In this document: piece after piece, positions 21,209-31,932 of the stretch | Position numbering within the stretch: position 1 is the first letter of the stretch | Layout of the letters: every line of letters starts with the position of its first letter | NCBI GenBank assembly: GCA_902806595.1 | Contig: CADCXC010000005.1 | Location: 1,364,001 to 1,428,000, forward strand | Length of the DNA stretch: 64,000 nucleotides | Source: Pyrenopolyporus hunteri | Taxonomy: Eukaryota; Ascomycota; Sordariomycetes; Xylariales; Hypoxylaceae | Direction: 5' to 3' | Position numbers and translations under genes: made by a program | Notes under the pieces: model-generated | Databases searched by the model: none | What the model saw: the letters and a program-made list of their open reading frames with translations, nothing else | What the model was told of the DNA's origin: nothing

Positions 21209-24200
21209 CCCGAGAAGATGAGGAGGGACAAGACTGTCCCGCGAGACGTGCGATAGAACCGCCGTTTTGAAAGATTAGACGTGCCCGGAAAGAGGCACGA
21301 GGCAGAAGGCAGAAATAGGACCTGGAACGCGCAGGGTCCTAACGTAGCAAGTAACGGTGGATATTACAACAGCTGTTGGCTAAAGAGGAAACGAAACGAC
21401 TTCGAATTTGTCCAAACAATAGTTCAGCTGGGAAAGATAATGGGTATCTCTAATCGAACAAAGAGGTACCACCGAGGAAGACGGATATAGACTATATGCA
21501 ACAATTCGGTGGTCTCTCGCCAAGATGACGCGCAATAATCGAATCGGCCGTTAGGTGAAAAATATCTCCTCGTAGAGTGAAGCAAACCGGAGGTTGCTGT
21601 CCGATATTACCTAGAGCTGGCCAGGATTAAAAAAGGCGTGATAATAATAAAATTGCCTCGGTGAACAAGTTTCGGTCTGGCTAGCACTGTTCCCTTTGAT
21701 CTATGTCGTTGGCTCGGTTTACCGGAGGTATTGGCAGTCGAACGAACAAAGACAAGACGAAGATTATCCTCCAAAGCGAGCGAAACGGCGACCTGCTTGA
21801 AACGAGTGTCGAGAAGTTACGGGGACGATAAAAGCTTTTATTTTATCGTCGAGCTTTTATAAGGATGAGCCGTTAGATTCGCTACGGTGAGCTGGCGCAG
21901 ACAGGACCGAATCGGTGAGAGCTGTCTCTTGGGCGAAAAAAAGGGAGAGAATCTTGGCACTGGAAGTTTATAAAGAATATTAAGAAAGTTATAGCGAATG
22001 AGCGTAGGTAAATTAAAGCTGGAAAAGATCCAATGCTCTGAAAACGAGGAGAGGACGAAGAAGGATTGGATAGGTAAGATACAACAGGAGAGGTAGAATA
22101 AGGATGAGGAAGAGGAGTTAGAGGTTAGGTAGGGGGGAAGAAAGAGAGAGACTTTTTGGACTACTCCGTATGAAGGAGAAGAAGTGTGACTTGGACTTGG
22201 GAGAGGGAGGAAGTGAGAGAAGGAGACGAGCCAGGAAATGGAGGAAAATAATTGGACGGCCTGGGTTGGTGCAGATTGCCAGAATGTCCAAAAATGGGGG
22301 GCGCTAGTTTTAATTGAAATAGCCTGCAGCTGCTAACCTATTTTGAACCGCTTCCTTCCGCCCACCTTTTTTATTTTCTCATTTTCTGACCAGAGAGAGG
22401 AAGGAGAGAGAGAGGACTTAGCCAGGCAATGGGTAATGACCCAGCGCAATAAACCCAGCTAGGCTAGATACATGTCCAAGCAGGTGTATAGAGTTCAGGG
22501 CGGTACATCAGGTACCGTGTCGAGTCATGGCTGTCTCCTCGTACCCCCCTTGGCGGCCAGGTCCCCTTCAGTTCCATACCGTACCTAACTTACCTACCTA
22601 GGTATTGTACCTATGTATCTACTGGTTCCCCTTGGAGCGACTGCCAACTTGGCTTAAAGGGGGCAGGGGGGGCACGCTGATGCTAAATACGGTAATAAGA
22701 TGAGAAGAGAGACGCGGATGTACCTTTTCACATAAGTGTGTATGAAGAGATACAGTACGTATACGGACAATGTCGACGTCTGTGTCTTTTTAATTCAAAA
22801 TTCAACCCATCCCTCACGCAACTTTGCTCATATTGCTCATAATAATATCTTCTATGCGGTTTCAGATCAGAGACCAACTGCTATTCTCACTCCCGCCCCG
22901 GCCCATTGCCTCGTATAAGAGGTGCCTAACACCAAGCAAGTCAATTTTATAAGCGCGAGATATAATTGAACACACGTTTGGCAATTTCCAACGGTTGGTG
23001 ATCACTGTCTATGTGTCAAAGTTCAGCCTCATTTCAACGTCCGAACTCAACGGCCTCGATTCGAGATTTGACGAAAATAAATACGTATCGGGTCCGCCGA
23101 GAGTTGGGAGACCCATTCAATTATCCCACGGACCTTTCCCACGCCCGGATTACGGCACAGTTTGGTTAACTTGGGATGACAGCGAAAAAAAAAAATAGTT
23201 CGATGGGCTGGTTTATCTTCGGCAGCATCTCTCAATCAGGCGTCGCCTTCGTCACGGTCATACGAATACTGCGTACGTATGTGTGAGGTTTTCGAACTGC
23301 CGCCGCCCAAGCATTCGAACCAAAACAACAAATCCCCCCATCGCCAACGTGGCCGGGGCGGTTGAGACTCGTGCCGATAGACCAGGGTCTACAGGGTCTA
23401 GATCACGGGTCACAGATCGTCGTTGGAAACATGCATAGAAAGATCAGGGGGGCATAAGTTCTGCGACGGTAATGCACGCGAATTCGGCGACCAAGTTAGG
23501 TATGCTCATATGTTATGTACCTATATGCAAAATATTTCCCATTCGGCATTGAAAAGAAGCCAAAAGTGATGCTAATTACCGTTTTCTTACTCATGCGTTC
23601 TAAAGACAGCTACCTCATCCTCGCAATACCCGAGAGGCAGCAGTTCATACCGGAGACGACCAATTAAGTACATACCTCCCTACCTGCTTGTCTGGCCGCC
23701 GTCCATGGTGCATAGGGCCTCGCGGGGTCGGACCACCGGCGGCCATCTCGATAGGTACCGGATTCCTCGCGCCTGGAACAGGGCCTAAGCCTTACCAATC
23801 CCTTCCGGCGCTCTCTTAGACATCGCAAGTTGTCATCCGTCGGTGGTGTCGAGACTAACGTGACCTCGAAACAATATTCTCCGCGTTAAGGGGGAGAAGC
23901 TTGAAGCTTTACTACATACATAAGTGGTACCTAGGTAGGTAGGTATGTACATACTTGTGCCCTGTGCCCGTGCGTCCATGCGACATGAAACTTTGAAAGG
24001 CTGGTTCGTATCATCGTTCAACCTCCACCCGCATAACACTCCTGCAATGTTTTAGGTGGCCTCTGACGGCAGAGACAGCTGTGCCTTGCATATCAGCCAC
24101 GCTATTACATCTGTCGGGTACTGAATGTAATATCAATTATGCACCTATAGGCATGTACCTACATATATCCATGCCCATGTGAAATCATTAAGCCACTCCC

Positions 24201-25590
24201 CAATGTTCCCCCCGTACTTGATTTATACCATTCACCATATTAATTCTGCTCATCATAGGTAGGAAGTAGTCCAGACTCGCCCATCCCTTTTTTCCCATTC
24301 TGAATATCACCCACCAATTAATTTTTCTTAGTGCTTGCTTGCTTGCTCACCCGCTTCGCCGTGTTTGCAGGCCGAAATCTTAAATAAAAAGATGCAGCCA
24401 AGAAAAAAGCCCCTATTTCCCAGGGACAAAAATCCCCGATTGAGAAGAATACAATAATACATACGGTCCAAACTCACGTACGCTCACACTTCGAACATAG
24501 TTCCTGCCCCACCCGACAAGGCGGTCCCTGCGGCCACTGCTACGGCGCTACGGCAAGGTACCCGAGGTGCGCAATATATTAGCGCGGATGCAGTACCACC
24601 ACGCAGAGATACGCTCTCCTGTAGGTACAAACTTACTAACGTTTAGGGTTACCGTTCATTGACTGGATGGATGGACGGACGGGACGGATGGGAGGGTATG
24701 TAGGTTCAGGTACCTGCAGAGTCGTACCTTACCCTACCTACCACCATATACATGTAGGTACGGATCTGGATCTTTTCCATTTTTATCAGCCACTCCGCGA
24801 ACGAACGGTTGTACGTTTACACGGAGATGAAAGACAGCATCGCCTCGTCTCTGTGATATATACTTAGGTATCTAAGTTCCAATCCTCCTTTACATAGAAA
24901 CGCTACTGCTACCCTATCGTATTGTTGCGACGGTTTGAGTAGCGATGATAAACATTATATGTAGCAACTGGACGGATTTATAAACATTACAAGAGATTAC
25001 TACCATTTACAGAGACATCTACATAAGTCTCGGGAGTATGGGGCTTGTACTAGGTATCTAAAGCGGTAAATGAGGAAATAAATAAATAAAAATAAACATG
25101 GCATGGCATGGAGGAAGCCGACGATACCTGCCTTCATACATACCGCCAGTCGTATCCATCAAAAGTGACGATTACGTATAGCCCGCAATTATCGGCGATT
25201 ACACATACTCCATTGTCCATCTCTACCTCATATACATAATAAACACCGCCCGGATGCCGACGATTCCCTCTATTTTCGGCTTTTCTTTTATTCTATTTTA
25301 TTTAGATATTTTCACAACTTTCTTCCTCGGCATCTTAGGGCCGATCACGTGCCCGGATGGGAATGTTCCTCCAGGTCCCCATCACGTATCCGGCAAACGC
25401 CGATTTACATACCGAGACACGTTGCCATAGAGACTTGTCTAGTGCGATTTTCTAAAAAGTCTACGCGGACGTATACAATCTCATCCGAGATGAATATCGG
25501 AGGCGGCGTGTCCATTTTCGTCTGTGGCACCTACGAAAGGGCAATACAGTACGGGCGTCTAGTCATGTAGGTGTAAAATCGGGATCGTCT
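21209..25590. other. Long gene-poor region upstream of nrd1
   Basis: About 4.4 kb with no gene I can support. Positions 22080-22420 are purine-rich on the plus strand, hence CT-rich on the nrd1 sense strand, as expected for a fungal promoter or leader. A 10-bp inverted repeat sits at 21824-21850. Scattered CCTA/TAGG runs occur near 22584-22610, 23640-23690, 23929-23947 and 24717-24760. An untranslated exon or noncoding RNA is possible but not shown. Confidence 0.5.
21824..21850. repeat. 10-bp perfect inverted repeat (potential hairpin)
   Basis: GACGATAAAA and TTTTATCGTC are separated by 7 nt, giving a perfect 10-bp stem. It lies about 620 bp upstream of the nrd1 start codon and would be in the 5' leader if transcription begins further upstream. 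A partial repeat, CGAGCTTTTATAAGG, follows at once. Confidence 0.85.
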
Positions 25591-25807
25591 CTATTGCAGC
25601 GAGGCTGGAGCCAAATAATGAGTTCTTGCATAAGTACCTGCTCCAGAAGCACCGAAGCCACCTATGATTTGCTTACGAGTGTCGGTCACCGCAAAGCCCT
25701 TTTCAGTTGGAGAAACGCCAGCATGTCTAAAAAAGTCATCTGCTGTCGCCGACGTGTCCCTCTGGAGGGACGGTCTATTTCGTCAAACGGCTAAACTCGG
25801 AAGACAT
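25591..25807 (-). pseudogene. Possible small 71-codon gene with a 1-nt frameshift
   Basis: An ATG with good context (ACAATG) at 25807 opens MSSEFSRLTK and then meets a stop after ten codons. The next frame continues without stop to 25591. One extra base in the AAA at about 25775 would explain the break, since the total span is 72 codons plus one base. The second part looks protein-like: a Ser/Thr/Arg-rich start, 'ADDFFRHAGVSPTEKGFAV', then 'IIGGFGASGAGTYARTH'. I do not recognise the family. It follows the AsnRS gene on the same strand, 131 bp beyond its stop. It may be a young pseudogene, a homopolymer error in a real small gene, or chance. Confidence 0.35.
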
Positions 25808-25835
25808 TGTTCAGATGCTTATAAGCTTGACCGCT

Positions 25836-25848
25836 CCCCCCCCCCCCC
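25836..25848. repeat. Poly-C run of about 13
   Basis: A near-pure cytosine homopolymer between the possible small ORF and the AsnRS stop codon. Runs like this are common sites of length variation and base-call error. Confidence 0.9.
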
Positions 25849-25938
25849 AACTCCAATCAAGTCCTACTTTAGATCCACCACTGTGTCAATGGTCTCGGCG
25901 GAACTTTCCAGGCCCTAGAAAACGCGCATCGCAACCGC

Positions 25939-27754
25939 TCAAGGCTTGCATCGTCCCATGAACCGAGGGTACAGGCAGGTCGTGCGCACGGTGTGCTGGT
26001 TCGCTATCCAAGCGAGGAACCGTTCAAGACCGAGACCATATCCGCCGTGGGGGGAAGTACCGTACCTATACCGAAATTTAGTCTCACGCGAAAAATTATA
26101 GAAATAAGGAAACTCACTTTCGCTGGTCAGTGTACCAGTAATAATCCTTAGAGTCGATGCCCTGCTTCTTATACGCCTCGAGCAGCTCATCATATCCTTC
26201 CATCCTCATACTGCCACCGACGATCTCGCCAACTCCCGGCATCAGGCAATCTACACTCTCAGTCACCCGCAGGTCAGACGGGTCTTTCTTCATGTAGAAG
26301 GCCTTGATTTCCACGGGGAAATGCGTCAGGAAGATGGGTCGGTTAATGATGTCCGTCATCCTACGTTCGGCAGCCTCCGCAATGTCGTCTCCGAACACGT
26401 GAGGATTGCCTTCTTCGTTCGGGATGGGAGGATCTTGCGCGTTGAGCCAATCGATGGCATCACTATACTTCATGCGCAGGAAAGGGCGAGAGGGCTTCTG
26501 GAAGGTAGGGTTGAGCTCCTTCAAGTGAGCTGCGATGCTCGGGTTAGCGAGAACGATGTCGATGACGCGGCAGATGACTTCTTCGAGGTGGTCTAGCAAG
26601 TCGTTGAAGTCGATATAATCCAATTCGGCCTCGATATGCGTGTACTCGGAAAGATGACGGCGCGTCAAACTCTTCTCAGCACGGAATGACTTCTCGATGC
26701 AGTAGACGTCCCCAAGACTCGGGAGAACGGTCTCAAGATAGAGCTGAGATGACTGAGTAAGATAGGCCGTCTCGTCGTAGTAGGGCGCACTGAAGAGAGT
26801 GGCGCCGCCTTCGACCTGAGTCTGTACAAGAGCAGGAGGTGAGACCTTAGTGAGTTGTAGATCCTCGTAGACCTTGATGAACGCCCCTTCTACAGCCGCG
26901 CGGATCTTCATGATGGCAGAGGCGTGCTCACCTCGCAGGACCAGGTGTCGGTTGTCAAGCATCTGGGCGTCCCATTGGTTCTGCTGGGCCGATACCTTGT
27001 TGGTGATGGCTTCTTCGTCGCTCGGCGATGCGCCTAGAACCTCGTAGTAATCGACGTGCAGCTCCCGGTCGTCGGGGGCCTTCTGTCCCGGAGGGACCTT
27101 GCGCATCTCACCGTACAAGGCGAGAGAAGTGCCCTGAGCGAAGGTCAGAGCATCGTAGGTCTTGGTGAGATCACCGGCAGCCAAAATACACTGCAGTTGT
27201 CCATAACCGTCGACCAAGGTAATGAAAGTCGCCTGCTTCTGTACTCGGAGGCGGTGAATTCTTCCAAAGACCTTGACTCGGGTGCCCTTCTTGTCCCCAT
27301 CCCCGAGTTCAATATCCTTACGGTTGATCTTGATCCTGACTGGTTTAGGCAGTGACTCATCCTGCTTCAGCACAATCTTCTTCGCAGCCTCGAGGTTCTC
27401 TAGTCGCTGCTTCTTGGCCTCGGCCTCGGCAGCAGCCTGCTGTTGCTGCTTCTGAACTTTCTTCTTATGGGCATCTAGGGCTCCCTGGGCTTTCTTGACA
27501 GCGCTCTTCGCAGGTTCCTTCCATAGCAGCCTGACGGAAGGGTCTTCGTCGGGGCCGACAGGGCCGGTCAAAGAGGCTCGGATAAGGTACTGGGGCGTGG
27601 GCTTTTCGAAGTTCTGGATGTAGGCATAGGCCAAGGACTTGTAGGGCTTGAACTCGGACCCATCAGCGGTATCGTCGTCCTTGCCTACGTCGGTGTCGAC
27701 GTAGCACTTTTCGTCGTTCTTGACCCGTTGGGCCAGCTCTTCGACGGCAGCCAT
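25939..27754 (-). CDS. ded81: Cytosolic asparaginyl-tRNA synthetase
   Basis: Exons 27754-26118 and 26065-25939 with a 52-bp intron (donor GTGAGT, acceptor TATAG) give 587 aa. It charges tRNA-Asn with asparagine in the cytosol. An N-terminal eukaryote-specific extension is followed by a Lys/Gln/Ala-rich helix (about residues 85-125), an OB-fold anticodon-binding domain (about 155-260, 'VKVFGRIHRLRVQKQATFI') and a class II catalytic core. Motif 2 is seen as 'FRAEKSLTRRHLSEYTHIEAE' (about 354-375) and motif 3 as 'GLGLERFLAW' in the last exon. The C-terminus 'LYPRFMGRCKP' is diagnostic for AsnRS rather than AspRS, whose equivalent usually ends in RDPKR(L/T)xP. No mitochondrial presequence is visible. 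Confidence 0.96.
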
Positions 27755-29083
27755 GGTTGCGCTGTGTCGGTTGGTGGTGATCCTGCCCTATTTATAAGGG
27801 CTAGAGGCTTGCGCGACTGCGACGAGGCTCGATTTCCGATCCTGAAGTTGAAGGAGGGATATATGTTGATGTTGAAGACTGGACTGAATTGGGTAGTTTA
27901 TTGGATAGTGGGATAGTGGGATGGTGGGTTGGTGGGTTGGTGGGCTGGCGGGGTTTATCAAATATCAAAAATTCCAATGGCCGATTCCTTTTTCGATGGT
28001 GGGGGAAAGACCAGACTACCTAACCTGTACGTGGTATCTTCAAATATCTCAGGTAGGTACAGGTACCTATTGATAAGACTTGAGTACCTGTAGCAATTGA
28101 TTTGACTCACTTTTATTAACTTTCCCTCCCAATTCCCAGTTGTCAATATTTATCCGGGATTTATATATTTTGCCATGTCTGCTACTCGTGTCTATTTTTT
28201 ATGCTTGACTCATACTCCCTCCGATGAATTGACTTTGGTGACGGGTCAGTTTCAGGCACCTCGCCCCTTAAGAAACGTAGAGCCAGGTACATCCCTCACC
28301 TAGGTGGTACCTATGGTTAGGTACCAGAGGTAGATAAGCCACTGCGACATGTAACCCCGGAGTGCCAGTTTCAAGGGTCCTCCGAACCCTCCTACAAGGT
28401 ACCTACAATTCTTATCTTTTTAATTCGCTCCAGGGATTCCAGGTACTTATACTCCTCGTCCTGCTGCTGATACGCCTGTAATCTACATATCGAGGTATGT
28501 ACCTAGAAATAGCAGAGCTGACCTGCGGTATCGGCGCCTACGAAAGAGTCAATGGGTACCCGTAAATAGGTACCACCTAAAGTCTTCAGGGATGACCTCA
28601 GCCAGCAACATCGTTTCCGAATAACTACAACAACAATCCGGTAGGTAAGCCCACGTCCCAAAGCTTCCCATATCAAGCCTCGCACTGCCTATGCTCCCAG
28701 GCAAGTGAAGCACCCAAGTTATACTCATCGGAACTAATTTCTATTATCTTTAAATTTCAAATCGACCGTTGGAGCCCAACTCTAAAGATAACTTCGTCCA
28801 GTGCAGAAGCTTTGTCTTCGGCCTCGCTCATCCAGATCAAGCGATGGTCAGATGAAAGTTTAATCTCTAGGTCCTGCTCATTGTCAAGTCTCTAACGAAT
28901 TCCAAGAATTATCCGATGTTATAATACTATCGCATTATTGATCCAACTACCTCTCCTACTACGAGGTTCGAAGCCGAACTGGTGTCATACGTATCGTTAA
29001 ACTCGTAACCATCTTTACAAGATATCTTCAGTTTTCACAAAATAACCATACATCTCTTCCCCTCCACCCCCTGACATGATAAC
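27755..29083. other. Intergenic, AsnRS promoter side and agmatinase 3' side
   Basis: About 1.3 kb with no supportable gene. A (GGGATAGT)/(GGTGGGTT) imperfect repeat at about 27900-27952 lies just upstream of the AsnRS leader. CCTA/TAGG runs are frequent around 28020-28110 and 28300-28330. Confidence 0.6.
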
Positions 29084-30656
29084 TCACAACTCATCCCTCA
29101 CAACCCCATCCCTTCCCTCCACCGTCTTCCCCATTTCGCTCAACCCCCTCTTGACCATGCTACTCAGCACCTCGAACACGACCTGCGCCGCCGCCAGCGC
29201 CGTCTCCTCCCCGGCGCCCTGGTACGCCGGCGCCACCTCCACCACGTCCGCGCCCACCAGGTTCAGGCCCTCGACCCCGCGTAGGATCCGTATCAGCTCG
29301 CGCGTCGTCCACCCGCCCGGCTCCGGCGTCCCCGTGCCCGGCGCGAACGCCGGGTCCAGCACGTCGATGTCCACGGACAAGTACACCGGGTCCTCCGTGC
29401 CCAGCGTCTCCATGATCCTATCCACCACCCCCTTGGTCCCCAGGTCGTCTATGTCGTCCGCGCTGATGCGCACCCAGCCCTGCGCGTCGTCGTCCTCGTA
29501 GTCCTCCATCCCCGACAACCGCGTCCGCAGCCCCGCATGCACGCTCGGCTTCCCAGTCTCAGCCCCGGTCCCGGCGGTAGCGCTCGTCCCGTTCCCGCCG
29601 CGCAACAACCCTTCCTGCCCCGCGAGCCAGAACATCGAGCCGTGGTTGAACCGGGCCTGCTCGGACGCCCAGTAGCTCGGGTACTTCGCGGGGTGCCAGG
29701 TATCCAGGTGGGCGTCGAAATGCAGGACCCGCACCGGCCCGTGCGCCGCGCGCGCCGCCCGCAGGGCCGGGAGCGACAGGCTGTGGTCGCCGCCGAGGGC
29801 GACGAGGCGCGGGCGCGGGCGCACGGCCGGGGTGGCGGGCGCGCGGCCCCCGAGCTCCGCGAAGGCGGCGCTCATCTGCGCCAGCGCCACCGCGTTGTCC
29901 ATCGGCGTCACCGGCACGTCCCCGCAGTCCAGGATCCGCGCCCAGCTCTGGTACGGGTTCAGCCCCGCCCGCGGGTTGAACCCCCGAAAGGAGGTCTGCC
30001 GCGCGGAGGCGGCGCGGATGGCGCGGGGGCCGAAACGGGCTCCTGGGGGTGGTTAGTATATATATACACGTAGATAGGTAGGTAGATAGGTAGGTAGATA
30101 GGTATGTCTATGTGTAAGTAGGTAATCGCGGCCTAGGGATGGGATGGCCATGGGGTAGTGAGTGAGTGAGGCTGCCTTACCAGGCCGGTAGCTCACCGCG
30201 GTGTCGAAGGGAGCGCCGATGATGGCGATGTCATATAACTCGCTCGGTGTCGTTAGACATTTGTGATACGGGAGGTGGGCGAACGTTGAAATGCCCGAGA
30301 ATCCCCACTGTATGCCCAAGGTTAATACGTACGATTCTGATAGTTACCTAGATAGTATAAGGGAAGCATCTGTATCTGCACACCGAGATATTATGGACTT
30401 CTTTCCTCCCTAGTGATACTATAACAGCCATTCACTCCTTATCCGGTGCGATCATCGTCTTCACTCCAGGAGTATCATAACCCTTCAGTGGCAGTACTGA
30501 GAAAATAATCTTGCTTACCTCCACCCCCCACTTCTTTTCCAATTCGTCCAGCTCTTCCTGAGTCCATTCCCTAACCTGATGGTCGTGGCCGCCGCAAGCC
30601 CGGGCGATCGCCGGGAGGCAGCTTAGAGCTAGGTAGATAACCCCTCTCGGCCTCAT
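29084..30656 (-). CDS. Agmatinase-family ureohydrolase with signal peptide
   Basis: Exons 30656-30519, 30307-30181 and 30042-29084 (introns 211 and 138 bp, all GT-AG) give 407 aa. The ureohydrolase fold is marked by 'GAPFDTAVSYRPGARFGPRAIR' and by the Mn-binding motifs GGDHS (about 170), DAHLD (about 195) and DIDVLDP (about 312). The start at 30656 opens MRPRGVIYLALSCLPAIARACG, a signal-peptide-like segment; a Met 15 codons upstream would bury it. Related fungal secreted agmatinases share a short His/Asp/Glu-rich linker and 'SGISTFAHLP'. Agmatinases release urea and putrescine from agmatine, but fungal members also act on other guanidino compounds, so the substrate is open. Exon 3 is very GC-rich. 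Intron 2 contains GTAG tetranucleotide repeats. Confidence 0.9.
30070..30104. repeat. GTAGGTAGATAG repeat in agmatinase intron 2
   Basis: About three copies of a 12-mer built from GTAG/ATAG tetranucleotides, inside the 138-bp intron 30180-30043. It is the same repeat type seen across the window's intergenic DNA. Confidence 0.9.
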
Positions 30657-31190
30657 GTCGCCTGTACCGCTCTGTGCGGGATCTTGCAGAGGGGGCAGCA
30701 AACGCCAATGCGTAAAGAGACACAGCAGAGGCCTAGATATATCCCATAAAGGTAAATATACCTAGGTCGGTAAATGGTTCTCGGTAAACCTGTGGCCCTT
30801 AAAAAAAGAAAGAATTATATCGCAATACGAAGACAGACGAGATAAGCCTCACGCCCCAGATAACCTACACCTCGCTCTATGCGGCGTCTTCCTGCCCCTG
30901 TGATGATAAGCCATAGCTGTTTTAGTGGCAGTTGGCGGTCCGGAGCGAACCCGAGATAGCAAAGAGCTGCAGGGCGATCGTTCGCCCCCTCCCCATTGGC
31001 CGCAGCGCTTCTTCTGCATGAATCCCCTATCCCGGCTCCGGCGCGAAGCGTTTCCTTTTGCTCTTGCTCTTCTCTTTTGCAGTAGGTAGGTAGGTAGCTA
31101 CCCAATAATTACCTAGCAGCAATAGTAGTAGAGGTAGTAGCAGCAGCAGCAGCCAAGAGCTGGCTACGTACGGTACTATACCGCGTAGGT

Positions 31191-31212
31191 TAGGTAGGTA
31201 GGTAGGTAGGTA
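31191..31212. repeat. TAGG tetranucleotide run
   Basis: Five tandem GTAG units follow a TAGGTTAGG start. Similar runs lie at 31085-31098 and 31565-31588. They represent the window-wide TAGG/CCTA repeat class. Confidence 0.9.
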
Positions 31213-31861
31213 TTTGCACGGCGGGATCCGGCAACTAGCTCATAGGCAGCGCCTTTTGCAGCGCTCGGCGCGCGGAAATCGACGCGCGTGTTTGGATGTC
31301 TATGTGTGCGGTTATATCAATAAGCTGCGTATTATGTTATGCCTACTACCTCCTAAGTCAATGGTAGTAAGGTAAGCGTGTGTGTAAGGTAGGTAGGTAT
31401 GTATGTAATAGGTAGATATCAAAGGACATCCGATAAAACAGCACAGCGGTGCCCATATACTACCTACATACATACCTATAGGACCCCACGTTTCATTCTC
31501 CGACGGCTGGGTAAAAGTAGTGAAGTGGCATATGCATCTTACGATAGGTTCGTAGGAGGAGGTAATAGGTAGGTAGGTAGGTAGGTATTGATGCAGGTCT
31601 CAACGAACATGGGCAATTTCGCTTTTCCCTCGCCAACCGCCTTCCCCAGGGTTGGATATGTGAGGTATGTACGGCGGGAAATCCAGGATCCCCATTCTGC
31701 CTCGCCGTTCGTCGTCCGTTCTCGCGAGCCCATGTCATCATCGTCATCACCGTCATCTGCATTCCGATGTCTCGGGCGGCTGTGCGGGTACCTTACTAGG
31801 AATCTCAGCTACCTAGATAGGTTGATTAGGTATCTATATGCAGGCATGGATGTTCAAGCTC

Positions 31862-31932
31862 ATGTTGTTGTTGATGTTGTTGTTCCTGTTGCTGTTCCTG
31901 TTGCTGTTTCTGCTGCTGTTTCTGCTGCTGTT
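31862..31932. repeat. Imperfect GTT/GCT triplet repeat
   Basis: A 70-bp tract of GTT, CCT GTT GCT and CTGCT units. Read on the minus strand it would encode a Gln-rich peptide, but the surrounding frame shows no gene, so it is treated as a noncoding microsatellite. Confidence 0.85.

Noticed and set aside
20375..21256. 293-codon plus-strand ORF opposite nrd1
   Set aside because: It is the antisense reading of the well-supported four-RRM gene and has no domain of its own.
24467..24560. Short minus-strand Ala/Gly/Val-rich frame ending in MFEV
   Set aside because: It is bounded upstream within about 30 codons, has no start or acceptor of quality, and the opposite strand is equally open.
28963..28980. 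GGTTCGAAGCC, resembling a tRNA B box
   Set aside because: No A box or cloverleaf could be found upstream on either strand.
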